This document shows positions 47,127 to 59,900 of a stretch of 64,000 bases of DNA, piece after piece. Source of the stretch: Microbulbifer pacificus (GTDB taxonomy: Bacteria; Pseudomonadota; Gammaproteobacteria; Pseudomonadales; Cellvibrionaceae); assembly GCF_033723955.1 (NCBI RefSeq), contig NZ_CP137555.1:1322501-1386500 (forward strand), given 5' to 3'. The notes beneath the pieces were generated by a model that ran no database searches, was not told where the DNA came from, and worked only from the letters and a program-made list of their open reading frames with translations. The translations under genes were made by a program, and so were the position numbers. Within the stretch, counting starts at the first letter, position 1; every line of letters begins with the position of its first letter.

Positions 47127-48350
47127 ATGCGCCGGGTAGTCATTACCGGAATGGGCATCACTTCCTGCATCGGCAACAACACGCAGGAAGTGCTGGCCTC
47201 CCTGAAGGCCGGCCGCAGCGGCATCCGCTTTATGGACGAATACGCCGAGCTGGGCCTGCGCAGCCAGGTCGCCGGTGTCGTCGATATCGACTTCAAGGAA
47301 CACATCGACCGCAAGCATCTGCGCTTTATGGGCGACTCCGCCGCCTACGCGTACATTGCCATGGCCGAGGCCATTGCCATGGCAGGCCTGGAAGAGTCGG
47401 ATATTTCCAATCCCCGCACCGGCCTGGTGATGGGCTCCGGCGGCACTTCCACCGCGGCCATCATCGAGTCCGCCGAGATCACCAAGACCCGCGGTGTGCG
47501 CAAGGTCGGGGCCTTCCGCGTGCCCCAGGTGATGGGCAGCACCGTATCTGCGTGTCTCGCCACCCCGTTCAAGATCAAGGGCGTGAACTACTCCATTTCC
47601 TCCGCCTGCGCCACCTCCGCGCACTGTATTGGCAACGGTGCCGAGCTGATCCAGATGGGCAAGCAGGACATCGTGTTTGCCGGCGGCGGCGAGGAACTGG
47701 CCTGGAGTCTGACCCACCTGTTCGACGCCATGGGCGCGCTGTCCTCCAAGTACAACGACACCCCCACCAAGGCCTCCCGCCCCTACGACGCCAACCGCGA
47801 CGGTTTCGTGATCGCCGGCGGCGGCGGCTGTGTGGTACTCGAAGAGTACGAACATGCCAAGGCCCGCGGCGCCAACATCATCGCCGAGCTGGTGGGCTAT
47901 GGCGCCACCTCCGACGGCTATGACATGGTGGCCCCGAGCGGCGAAGGCGCGGCGCGCTGCATGCAGCAGGCACTGGCGGGCATGGACGGCAAGGGCCTGG
48001 AAGGCAAGGTCGATTACATCAATACCCACGGCACCTCCACCCCGGTGGGCGACGTGGCCGAACTGCGCGCGATGAAAGAAGTGTTTGGCGACAAGGTACC
48101 GGCATTCGCCTCCACCAAGTCCCTCACCGGCCACTCCCTGGGTGCCGCCGGCGTGCAGGAAGCCATCTACACCCTGCTGATGATGCAGAACGGCTTTATC
48201 GCCGCCTCGGCCAACGTGGAGACCATCGACGAAGCGGCCGTGGGCCTCGACCTGGTGACCGAGCTGCGGGAGACAGAAGTTCGCCGGGCGCTGTCCAATA
48301 GCTTCGGTTTTGGTGGCACCAACGCCAGCCTGATCTTCGACAAGATCTGA
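47127..48350 (+). CDS. fabB: Beta-ketoacyl-ACP synthase I
   Basis: Elongates cis-unsaturated acyl-ACP after FabA. The 407-residue thiolase-fold enzyme has active-site Cys in [16 protein letters not shown] and the two His in [15 protein letters not shown] and [15 protein letters not shown] 47127 follows TTGGAG. It forms the fabAB operon and ends at a strong terminator. Confidence 0.97.
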   Translation: MRRVVITGMGITSCIGNNTQEVLASLKAGRSGIRFMDEYAELGLRSQVAGVVDIDFKEHIDRKHLRFMGDSAAYAYIAMAEAIAMAGLEESDISNPRTGLVMGSGGTSTAAIIESAEITKTRGVRKVGAFRVPQVMGSTVSACLATPFKIKGVNYSISSACATSAHCIGNGAELIQMGKQDIVFAGGGEELAWSLTHLFDAMGALSSKYNDTPTKASRPYDANRDGFVIAGGGGCVVLEEYEHAKARGANIIAELVGYGATSDGYDMVAPSGEGAARCMQQALAGMDGKGLEGKVDYINTHGTSTPVGDVAELRAMKEVFGDKVPAFASTKSLTGHSLGAAGVQEAIYTLLMMQNGFIAASANVETIDEAAVGLDLVTELRETEVRRALSNSFGFGGTNASLIFDKI

Positions 48351-48372
48351 TCGCTCTGGCTTTCCGCCAAAC

Positions 48373-48412
48373 AAAAAGGGCGAGTCGCACTGCGACTCGC
48401 CCTTTTTGTTTT
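48373..48412 (+). terminator. Intrinsic terminator of fabAB (possibly bidirectional)
   Basis: AAAAAGGGCGAGTCGC pairs with GCGACTCGCCCTTTTT around ACT; the symmetric A/T flanks can also serve the converging SDR gene. Confidence 0.92.
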
Positions 48413-48437
48413 TGACCCGCCTGGATCTCACATGCGA

Positions 48438-49310
48438 TCAGGTCTCTGCCTTCTGCAGTCGTTCCAGCCACAGCTCTACCTGACGCGTCAGCCCCTGGCG
48501 CCAGCTGCGCTGCTGGATACCGAATACGTCCCGCAACCGCGCGCAACTCAGCACTGAAGAGCGGTCTTCCGGCGCGGGATCCACAGGCCGCAGGTCCGCT
48601 GCGTAATCCTCACCGTAGAGGGAGCGCACCCGGTCTACCACTTCGCGACCGAACTCCATGGCGCTGCAGTTATCCGCCGAACCGTAGTGGTAAATACCGG
48701 ATTTCGGTGCACCACTGGCCAGCTGCTGGGCCATGGCCACCACGACCCGCACCAGGTCGGCGACGGTTACCGGGTTGCCGCGGCTCACATCATCCAGGGT
48801 AACCGGCTTGCCGTTGAGCAGGCCGCGGATGACCCGCGCCAGCAGTGCACGCTCACTGCGGTCCACCTGCCAGCCGAGACGCAGGATGCTGACATTGTTT
48901 TCAGCAAGGCTTTCCTCAACGCTCTCGCCGGCCAGAATCTGCTCGCAGGCCAGCCAGTGCCGTCCGATTTCCGAACTGGGCGCGGGTACGGTTTCCTCGT
49001 CGATTTTCTTGCTGCGGGCACGCCCGAACACACCGTAAGAGGAGAGGTGCAGCAGCGCAGTATACGGCTGCCCCCGCAGGGCCTCGCACACCGCACGGGC
49101 CTCGCTCATATGCACGCTGCCAGCACAGCTGGCGGCGTTGATCACGAGGGTACCCGTGCGCGCCGTAAAGGAGGCCGCCGCGAGCTGCTCAAGCCCCAGC
49201 AACTGCACCCGGAAGCCCACCTTCTGCAACCCCTTCTGCAGGGGAGCGTCGATGGCATTGCCGGCACCGATCAGGACCACGGTGTCGGGTTGATAACCCG
49301 TGTGTTGCAT
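48438..49310 (-). CDS. NAD(P)-dependent epimerase/dehydratase-like SDR protein
   Basis: 290-residue extended-SDR-like protein. It begins TVVLIGAGNAIDAPLQKGLQ, a variant of the GxxGxxG nucleotide motif (GAGNAID), then ALLHLSSYGVFGRAR with the Ser/Tyr region and SILRLGWQVDRSE, which resemble RmlD/dTDP-4-dehydrorhamnose reductases. The usual YxxxK is not clear. Substrate unknown. It lies 17 bp downstream of ssb on the same strand, so it is probably cotranscribed. Confidence 0.7.
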   Translation of the reverse strand: MQHTGYQPDTVVLIGAGNAIDAPLQKGLQKVGFRVQLLGLEQLAAASFTARTGTLVINAASCAGSVHMSEARAVCEALRGQPYTALLHLSSYGVFGRARSKKIDEETVPAPSSEIGRHWLACEQILAGESVEESLAENNVSILRLGWQVDRSERALLARVIRGLLNGKPVTLDDVSRGNPVTVADLVRVVVAMAQQLASGAPKSGIYHYGSADNCSAMEFGREVVDRVRSLYGEDYAADLRPVDPAPEDRSSVLSCARLRDVFGIQQRSWRQGLTRQVELWLERLQKAET

Positions 49311-49327
49311 GGAGGAGCCAGCCAGAA

Positions 49328-49906
49328 TCAGAAGGGGATATCGTCGTCGAAGCTGTTATCGAACCCGCCCATAGGCGCCGGATTGTTCGCCGGGCGATTC
49401 TGCGGCTGGCCCTGGGACTGATTGGAATGGTTGGAGGGCGCCATGGGAGAAGGCGCAGAGCGGCCCTGGGCGTATTCGTCCTGATAGCCACCCTGGTTGT
49501 AACCGCCATCCTGCTGCTGGTAGCCGCCGCCCTGGCCGCCCTGCTGGTAACCGCCGCCCTGCTCGCCACGACCGTCCAGCATCTGCATTTCACTGGCGAC
49601 GATCTCGGTGGTGTAGCGGTCCTGGCCAGATTGCTTGTCCTGCCACTTGCGGGTGCGCAGGGAGCCTTCCAGATAGACCTTGCTACCCTTGCGCAGGTAC
49701 TCGCCGGCAATTTCCGCCAGACGGTTGAAGAACACCACGCGGTGCCACTCGGTGCGCTCCTGGTTTTGACCGGTCTGCTTGTCTTTCCAGGTCTCGGAGG
49801 TCGCCAGGGTCACATTGGTGACGGCACCGCCGCTGGGCAGGTAGCGGGTTTCCGGGTCGCCGCCCAGATTGCCAATCAGAATTACTTTGTTAACGCCCCT
49901 GGCCAT
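49328..49906 (-). CDS. ssb: Single-stranded DNA-binding protein
   Basis: 192-residue SSB: OB fold (1-110) with [26 protein letters not shown] and [26 protein letters not shown] Gly/Gln/Tyr-rich linker (about 118-180) and the acidic tip FDDDIPF bind partner proteins in replication and repair. uvrA, the MFS gene and ssb cluster here as in Pseudomonas, although the algA-type gene lies between the MFS gene and uvrA. A weak LexA-like palindrome lies upstream. Confidence 0.97.
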   Translation of the reverse strand: MARGVNKVILIGNLGGDPETRYLPSGGAVTNVTLATSETWKDKQTGQNQERTEWHRVVFFNRLAEIAGEYLRKGSKVYLEGSLRTRKWQDKQSGQDRYTTEIVASEMQMLDGRGEQGGGYQQGGQGGGYQQQDGGYNQGGYQDEYAQGRSAPSPMAPSNHSNQSQGQPQNRPANNPAPMGGFDNSFDDDIPF

Positions 49907-50016
49907 ACGCCTCTCCTCTCGCGGCCCGTCGACGGGCCCGTTAAATGGTCAATAGTTCAAATTCGGTAAAGCGACATCGCGACCGGTCATTCGCCGGGGC
50001 GCCTGCATCGCCAGCA

Positions 50017-50032
50017 GTGTATTTTTATCCAG
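50017..50032 (-). promoter_or_regulatory. Weak LexA-box-like palindrome upstream of ssb
   Basis: Minus strand CTGG-ATAAAAAT-ACAC resembles the CTGT-N8-ACAG SOS box, with three of four bases in each half and an A/T-rich centre, 110 bp before ssb. One mismatch in each half makes this tentative. Confidence 0.25.
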
Positions 50033-50105
50033 CAGCATACAACACTCGGGCGGGAGCCGTCACCGCCGCTCCGTATCGCCCGGCGCCTGCGCAAAAAGAT
50101 CCCCT

Positions 50106-51278
50106 TCAGAGGCTTGCAAGCGGTACACGAGTACCGCGCATCTGCCACCAGGCAATGGACCACACCAGCAGAATTCCCAGCGCCAGCGTCGCCACGGCAC
50201 CGGCGCCACCCTGGCCGTATACCAGACCACCGAGGCTGCCGCCGGCGAAGGCGCCGAGGAACTGTAGGGTCGCATAGAGGCCGGTGGCGGCGCCGCGGCA
50301 CTCCGCCGGCGCCACGCGGGTGAGCTGGGCGGGCAGCAGTGCTTCCAGCAGGTTGAACGCGAGGAAGAACACTCCCAGACAGGCGACAATCCAGCGCCCA
50401 TGCACCTGCGGCATCAACGCCACCCCACCGAAGACCAGCCCGAGCAACGCCAGGCGCATGGCCGCGGGAACCCGCTGGCGCTTCTCCGCCGCTCGCATCA
50501 GCGGCAGCATCAGCACAAAGGCGCCCAGCATCAGCGGGCCGTAGAGTTTCCAGTGCTGTTCACTGGGCATATGCAACTGATCCACCAGCAAGTGTGGCAG
50601 CGGCACAAACATCATGGTCAGCAGCAGATGCAGGAAAAATACTCCACTCACCAGCCGCCATACATCCCCCTGGCGCAGAAGGCGGGTGAAGTCCCCCTGC
50701 CCCGGGCCGCGCCTCGCCGAGTGCTGTGGATTCGGTACCAGGCGCCACACCAGTAACATCCCCACCAGCGCCAGCAAAGCGGTCAACCAGAAGATGGCGG
50801 ACAGGCCGCCGAGGCCCGCCACCAGCGGACCCAGCACCACTGCGAGCACAAAGGCGACCCCGATGGAGGCGCCGATCACGGCCATCGCCTTGCCGCGATT
50901 TTCATCCCGGGTCAGGTCCGCCGCCAGCGCCATGGTGGCCGCGGCAATGGCACCGGCACCCTGCAGCATGCGCCCGGCAATCAGGCCGAAGACGGTATCC
51001 GTCAGCGCCGCCACCACGCTGCCGATGGCAAAGACCGACAGCCCGAGAAAGATCACCGGCTTGCGCCCCCAGCGATCGCTCAGTATTCCCAGCGGAATCT
51101 GCAGCAGCGCCTGGCTCAGGCCGTAAGCGCCCAGCGCCAACCCCAGCAGCGCCGGCGTGCTGCCGCTGTAATCGGCGCCGTACAGGGACAGCACCGGCAG
51201 CACCATAAACAGGCCCAGCATGCGGAATACATAGAGGGATGCGAGACCGGCAAGTGCGCGGCGTTCAGTGGAATTCAT
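50106..51278 (-). CDS. MFS transporter (drug:H+ antiporter-like)
   Basis: 390-residue, 12-helix permease. The motif-A loop GILSDRWGRKPVIFLGLSVF follows TM2, and FGLIAGRMLQGAGAIAAATM is the next conserved block. It resembles the YajR/Bcr-type carriers often found beside ssb in pseudomonads, but lacks a C-terminal YAM domain. The substrate cannot be inferred. About 200 bp upstream of ssb, same strand. Confidence 0.85.
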   Translation of the reverse strand: MNSTERRALAGLASLYVFRMLGLFMVLPVLSLYGADYSGSTPALLGLALGAYGLSQALLQIPLGILSDRWGRKPVIFLGLSVFAIGSVVAALTDTVFGLIAGRMLQGAGAIAAATMALAADLTRDENRGKAMAVIGASIGVAFVLAVVLGPLVAGLGGLSAIFWLTALLALVGMLLVWRLVPNPQHSARRGPGQGDFTRLLRQGDVWRLVSGVFFLHLLLTMMFVPLPHLLVDQLHMPSEQHWKLYGPLMLGAFVLMLPLMRAAEKRQRVPAAMRLALLGLVFGGVALMPQVHGRWIVACLGVFFLAFNLLEALLPAQLTRVAPAECRGAATGLYATLQFLGAFAGGSLGGLVYGQGGAGAVATLALGILLVWSIAWWQMRGTRVPLASL

Positions 51279-51405
51279 GCAGGAGGATCCGGAGACGGCA
51301 TAAAACGGGGCGCATTGTAGCAGCGGAAGCGACGGAGTTAGATCCCCCGTCGCCTAACGACCATATAGCGCAGATTTATCGACACATCAATGTCGATTTT
51401 TCCCA

Positions 51406-52809
51406 TCAATTGCGCCCGTATTTGTCCTCGAAGCGGACGATATCGTCCTCGCCGAGATAACTGCCGGACTGCACCTCGATCAGCTCCAGGGGAATCGCGC
51501 CCGGGTTTTCCAGGCGGTGAACCACACCGAGGGGAATGAAGGTGGACTCGTTTTCGGTCAGCAGCAGCTGGTCGTCCCCGCGGGTCACCTTGGCGGTGCC
51601 GCGCACCACAATCCAGTGCTCGGCGCGGTGATGGTGCATCTGCAGGGACAGCTGGCAGCCGGGCTTGACCACAATACGCTTCACCTGGAAGCGCGGGCCG
51701 GCGTCAATGGAGTCGTAGTAACCCCAGGGGCGGAACACCTTGCGGTGATTTTCCGCTTCGCTGCGCGCGCTCTGCTTCAGGCGTTGCACCAGTTTTTTCA
51801 CGTCCTGCACCCGGCCCTTGTGGGCGACCATCAGGGCGTCGTCGGTGTCTACCACCACCAGGTCCTGCACCCCGAGAATACCTACAAGACGATCGCCGCC
51901 GTGCACCAGGCAGCCGCTGGCATCTTCCGCCAGTACATCGCCGCGCAGCAGGTTGTCATTCTCATCCCGCTCCGCCAGTTCCCACAGCGCGGACCAGGAA
52001 CCCACATCGCTCCAGCCCGCCTGCATCGGTACCACGGCGGCGGATTCGGTTTTCTCCATCACCGCGTAGTCAACCGAGACCGAGGGGCAGCGGCCGAAGG
52101 CAGCGGCGTCGATACGGGTGAAATCCAGGTCGCGCGCAGCGCCGGTCAGCGCGGCGCGGCAGGCGTCGAGCATCGCCGGGTTGTGTTGCGCCAGCTCTTC
52201 CAGGTAGCGCGAAGCGCGGAACAGGAACATGCCACTGTTCCAGTTGTAGTCGCCGCTGGCGAGATACTGCTCGGCGGTGGCGAGATCGGGCTTCTCCACG
52301 AACTCCGCCACCTTCCAGCCGCACTCCAGCGCATCACCACTGCGGATGTAGCCGTAGCCGGTCTCGGCGCAGGTGGGCACGATTCCGAAAGTGACCAAGA
52401 GGCCATCTTCCGCCAGTTTCTTTGCCGCACTCACGGACTGCTGGAACGCCGCGGTGTCGGCCACCACGTGATCCGCCGGCAGCACCAGCAGCAGCGGATC
52501 CTGCCCCTGCTCCATGGCACAGAGCGCCGCCAGCGCGATGGCCGGGGCGGTGTTGCGGGCACAGGGTTCCAGCAGAATGGACTGGGCAGCGCGCCCCACT
52601 TCCTGCAACTGCTCGGCCGCGGCAAAGCGATGGGCCTCATTGCAGACCAGAATTGGCGCTTCCACTTCCGGCAGGCCGTCAAGCCGCAGGGCCGTGGCCT
52701 GGAGCATGGTCTGGTTGCCGGCGAGAGAGAGGAACTGCTTGGGGTAGGCTTCGCGGGACAGCGGCCACAGGCGCGAGCCGGTGCCACCGCAGAGAATGAC
52801 GGGAATCAT
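51406..52809 (-). CDS. algA: Mannose-1-phosphate guanylyltransferase / mannose-6-phosphate isomerase
   Basis: Bifunctional enzyme giving GDP-mannose. The N-terminal nucleotidyltransferase has MIPVILCGGTGSRLWPLSRE and YPKQFL, then FVEKPDLATAEQYL. The C-terminal cupin PMI domain has VFRPWGYYDSID, LQMHHHRAEHWIVVRGTAKV and IPLGVVHRLENPG with metal-binding His. ATG 52809 (467 residues, AAGGAAAG site) replaces the upstream GTG at 52824. Type II PMI architecture (AlgA/CpsB/XanB). It is divergent from uvrA; with the phosphomannomutase at 44082 it implies exopolysaccharide or O-antigen supply. Confidence 0.93.
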   Translation of the reverse strand: MIPVILCGGTGSRLWPLSREAYPKQFLSLAGNQTMLQATALRLDGLPEVEAPILVCNEAHRFAAAEQLQEVGRAAQSILLEPCARNTAPAIALAALCAMEQGQDPLLLVLPADHVVADTAAFQQSVSAAKKLAEDGLLVTFGIVPTCAETGYGYIRSGDALECGWKVAEFVEKPDLATAEQYLASGDYNWNSGMFLFRASRYLEELAQHNPAMLDACRAALTGAARDLDFTRIDAAAFGRCPSVSVDYAVMEKTESAAVVPMQAGWSDVGSWSALWELAERDENDNLLRGDVLAEDASGCLVHGGDRLVGILGVQDLVVVDTDDALMVAHKGRVQDVKKLVQRLKQSARSEAENHRKVFRPWGYYDSIDAGPRFQVKRIVVKPGCQLSLQMHHHRAEHWIVVRGTAKVTRGDDQLLLTENESTFIPLGVVHRLENPGAIPLELIEVQSGSYLGEDDIVRFEDKYGRN

Positions 52810-52948
52810 GCTTTCCTTATCCACACTGGGTTATTCAATGGAATTGGGTTGCCGGCATTTTGGCACAATCGCCCACCGGATTATACTTGACCGTTTTCTT
52901 CCGCCCGGTCTTTCCGCCGGGTAAAACCACAGCAGAACAGGACGCCGA

Positions 52949-55783
<2,835 letters not shown>

Positions 55784-56156
55784 ACCCGAGATTCCGACAA
55801 TTCCCTTCCGGTGCGCAATGTTTTTACACTGCGCACCTCGCCATCGCATAGCGGCCCAACCCTGTTGGGCTGATTCGATGGGCCAGTTCCCATTTCCCTC
55901 CCGCTCAATTAATTGTCCGGTTATTCATCGAGAAGTCCGGTGAATCCTCGACCAATACCTATAATTTCCGCGGTAGACCGGATCTCGATCGGATGCAGGA
56001 ATAGGTTTTCCCGCAGCTTCCGAACCAGCAGCAAGATCAAATTCCGGAACAAACCATACGCTTTAGACCTTTATTTCTTACTGCAGCCAAATAAAAGTAA
56101 TTTCCGGCTCAGAAAGGCATTGCTCCAGTATTACCAGAACAAGGAAGTTCCCCGAA
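55784..56156. other. uvrA to biosynthetic locus intergenic region
   Basis: 373 bp. Just after uvrA, GGTGCGCA/TGCGCACC (55810-55817 with 55830-55837) and GCCCAAC/GTTGGGC (55854-55870) form hairpins without T-tracts. The composition becomes AT-richer toward the methyltransferase. TATAAT occurs at 55960-55965 but no good -35 box precedes it, so a promoter there is only possible. An 83-codon frame (55913-56164) lacks a ribosome site and resembles nothing known, so it is not called. Confidence 0.5.
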
Positions 56157-56966
56157 ATGGATAGCCCATCTCGTTTCAAGAATTATTTGCGGCACATGAA
56201 ACATTGGCTCGTCGTAAAAACCACACCCCGTACCAACCGTGTTTACACCCAGTTCTATCGCTTCCCTCACCAGTACCGCGCACTGGTGGAACAGGTGTTA
56301 CCACAGATGATCGGCAATACGGCACCGCCACTGCGCATTCTGGTATTCGGCTGCTGCAGTGGTGCCGAACCCATTTCGCTGTCTGCGGTTCTGCGCCATC
56401 ACTTCCCGAAACTGGACTACCGCATCGAGGCATATGACATCGTTCCGGAAGTCATCGAGCGCGCACAGGATCCGCGTTACAGCCGCGAGGAGGTTTACCA
56501 GGGGCCCTTCGTTACCGAACAGTTTGTCAGCGAAACCTTTGACCTCGCCGGCGACGTCTACCGCGTAAAACCGGAGATATTGCAGCCGATTACGTTCAAG
56601 GTCGGCGACATGCTGGATACCAATTTCATTACCAAGCTCGGACAAGCCGACCTGGTATTTGCACAAAACGTCCTGTTCCACCTACCGGCACCAAATGCAC
56701 GCCGCGCCTTTGCCAATTTGCAGCGGCTGTTGCACCCGGGCGCCGCGCTGTTCGTGAATGGCATGGACATGGGCATGCGCGTGCACCTCACCAAAAAATT
56801 CCATCTCCAGCCGGAAGAATACCTGATCGAGGAAATTCACAACGATGCCCGCCAGGATCGCGGCGATGCCTGGGCCAGCGCTTACTGGGGCAGAAAGCCT
56901 TTCAGCCGTCGTTCCCGCGAATGGATTCGCGAGCATTGCACCATTTACCGTAAGGCCAGCGTATGA
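56157..56966 (+). CDS. CheR-like SAM-dependent methyltransferase
   Basis: 269 residues. The SAM site ILVFGCCSGAEPISLSAVLR closely follows the CheR motif (CSTGEEPYS), with IEAYDIVPEVIERAQDPRYS and, further on, ADLVFAQNVLFHLPAPNARR matching the CheR NVLIYF block. The N-terminal CheR helix bundle and a chemotaxis pentapeptide tether are not evident, and no chemotaxis gene is near. Its stop overlaps the NRPS start (ATGA), so it is made together with the NRPS. It probably acts on the NRPS product or a carrier-bound intermediate (inference). ATG 56157 has AAGGAAG upstream. Confidence 0.8.
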   Translation: MDSPSRFKNYLRHMKHWLVVKTTPRTNRVYTQFYRFPHQYRALVEQVLPQMIGNTAPPLRILVFGCCSGAEPISLSAVLRHHFPKLDYRIEAYDIVPEVIERAQDPRYSREEVYQGPFVTEQFVSETFDLAGDVYRVKPEILQPITFKVGDMLDTNFITKLGQADLVFAQNVLFHLPAPNARRAFANLQRLLHPGAALFVNGMDMGMRVHLTKKFHLQPEEYLIEEIHNDARQDRGDAWASAYWGRKPFSRRSREWIREHCTIYRKASV

Positions 56967-59900
56967 ACACTGTGGAAGAATCCCTGCTGATTTTTAGCGA
57001 CTTCACCCTCGAGGAAACAGAAAAGTCCGTCGCCCAACGATTTGAAAAACTTGTCGCCATCTACGGCGACCGGCTGGCGATCACCGATGCCAACGCATCG
57101 GTCAGTTACAGTGCACTCAACCAGTTGGCCAACCGCATGGCGCGGGAAATTCTCGCGCTGGCACCGGCTCAAGAGCCGGTGCGCATTGCCCTGTATCTGG
57201 AAAAGGGTATCCCCCAGATCGCGGCGATACTCGCCGTGCTGAAATGCGGCCACGCCTATGTTCCCATCGACCCGGCGTTTCCCGCCGAGCGCAACAGCTA
57301 CATATGCCGCGAGTCCGGAGCGGCGCTGATCCTGAGCAATAACGCCAACTACGCCGATGCCCACGCGCTCGCCGATAGCGATGCTCACATTCTCAATCTT
57401 GACACCATTTCCGACCGCACCTCCAGCGACAATCTTGATCTCGAGATAAGCCCCGACGCACTGGCCTACATAATCTACACTTCCGGCTCCACCGGCCGGC
57501 CCAAAGGTGTAGTGCAGAACAACCGCAACCTGTTGCACGGCTGTATGCGTCGCAGCAACCTGCAGAACGTGGTTCCGCAGGATCGCATGACCCTGTTCTA
57601 CTCCTGCAGCGTCATCGCGTCGGTCTACTGTATTTTCGGCGCGCTGTTGAATGGCGCCGCGCTCTTTCCCTACGACTTTCACCGCGACGGCGTGGAAAAA
57701 CTCGCGGACTGGCTCAAGTCCCGGCGCATTACCATTTATCATTCGGTCGCGTCCCTGTTCCGCGAATTTGCCGCACACTATCGTCGTCAACCCGATGACC
57801 ACTTCAGTATCCGCCTGGTGACATTTGGCGGCGAGCGGGTTCTCACCAGCGATGTGGAACTGGCGCGTCTGGTCTTCTCCCCGTTTATCGAGTTCTATAC
57901 CGGGCTCGGTTCCACCGAGACCGGCACCATCCGCTACTTCCACATAGGCCCCGACACCCGCCTCGAGGGCGACGTGGTCCCGATCGGGTACCCGGTGGAA
58001 GGGGTTGAGGTAGTACTGCTGGGTGATGACGGCCGCGAAGTGGCGCAGGGTGAGATCGGCGAGATTACTGTGCGCAGTCGCTATCTGGCCCTGGGTTACT
58101 GGAAAAACCCGCAGGCGAGCGCCAGCGCCTTCAGCCGAGATCACGAAGATCCCTCTATCACCATCTACCATACGGGCGACCTCGGCCAGATGGATGCCGA
58201 TGGGCTGCTGCACCACCGCGGACGCAAGGATTTCCAGGTGAAAATCCGCGGCTTCCGCGTTGAGGTCAGCGAAGTGGAAGCTCGCCTGCTTGCACACCCT
58301 GACATTGCCGAAGCGGTGGTGGTCGCTCGCGATTTCCGCGGAGAAACCCAGCTGGTGGCCTACCTGGTGCCACTGGAGGGTGCTGCGCCCAGTGTGCAGC
58401 AACTGCGCGATTTTCTCGGTGAACAGCTCACTTACTACATGATCCCCACCGTATACGTACGCCTGGATCAACTGCCGAAAACACCCAACAACAAGGTCGA
58501 TCGCAACGCGCTGCCATCACCGGAAAGTGACAACTTGCTGGCGGGAGCCCCACTGGTAGCGCCGAACGGGCACATCGAGGAATCCCTGGTGGGCTTCTGC
58601 CGGGATTTGTTGGCAAGGGACGATATCAGCGTCCGTGAGAATTTTTTTGCCCTCGGTGGCCACTCCCTGAGCGCCGCGCAACTGCTGGCCCGCATCAACG
58701 AACAGTTTCATGTGAATCTGGATATGCGCAGTATTTTCGAGGCAGTGGATCTGCGCGCCCTGGCCCAACGTATCGACGCCGCGGCACCCGCGATATCGCA
58801 GGACGGTCACAGAGCACCACTCGAGCATGCGCCCGCGGGCGCCCGTATCCCACTCAGCTCCGCCCAGAAGCGCATGTGGCTCGCGGAAAAACTGTGGGGC
58901 AACAGCCACGCCTATAAGATTTCCAACACCGTGCTGCTGCGGGGCAAGCTGGAATTTTCCGCGCTGGAGCAGGCCCTCGCCACAATCCTGGCACGCCACG
59001 ACATACTGCGTACCCGCTTCCCAGAAGACGCCGAGGGTCCGTATCAGCAAGTCGTAGCTGCGGGAGAATTCCACCTGCCGGTAATTGACCTGCGCACGCA
59101 ACCGCAGCGCGGGCGCGCCAGTCGTGCCAGCCGCGCCCTGGCCTATTGCCGCAAACTTCTGAACGAGCCGGAGTCTTTGGCGCAGGGCCCCCTGTTTCGC
59201 GCACTGTTAGTTCGCATCGACGATTCGGCGGCCGTGCTCGCCCTGAGCTTCCACCACATCATCTACGACAATATCTGGTCCAGCGGAATTTTCTTTCGCG
59301 AGCTGGGTTTGTGCTATCAGGCATTTGCCCACAACCAGCCTGTGTCACTGGCACCGCTGCCACTGCAGTTCGCCGACTATTCCTACTGGGAGCAGCGGCA
59401 GCTCGAGAGCCCAGAGTATCAGCAGCAGCTGGCTTACTGGCGAAACCAGCTCGCCGATTTGCCTGCACCGCTGGATTTCCCGGCAGATCGCCTACGACCA
59501 CAAACACCAGACTTCAGCGGTGGGATGATCACGTTCAAGTTGCCGGCGGCACTGTCGGCGGCAGTGCGCACCCTCGCGCGGCAAGAGTCCGTGACCAGCT
59601 TCATGCTACTGCTTGCCGCCTGGCAACTGTTCCTGCACCGCTATACCCAGCAGACGGACATTGTTGTCGGCACGCCCAGCGGCCGCCGTCAGTATACGCA
59701 GACCGAGTCGATGATCGGGCTGTTCATCAACACGTTGGTACTGCGCACCGATTTTTCCGGGGAACTGGATTTCCGCACATTGCTACAGCGCGTGCGCGCG
59801 ACCACCATTGACGCCTTTGCCAATGACCGGGTGCCGTTTGAAAACCTGGTGGCGGAACTGAATCCCCCCCGCGGAGCGGGCGAATCACCTTTCTTCCGCC

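Noticed and set aside
52810..52948. SOS (LexA) box upstream of uvrA
   Set aside because: No CTGT-N8-ACAG or near match found on either strand.
55913..56164. 83-codon frame before the methyltransferase
   Set aside because: No ribosome site and no recognisable features; composition looks noncoding.
56945..58471. 508-codon minus-strand frame
   Set aside because: Antisense of the first NRPS adenylation domain.
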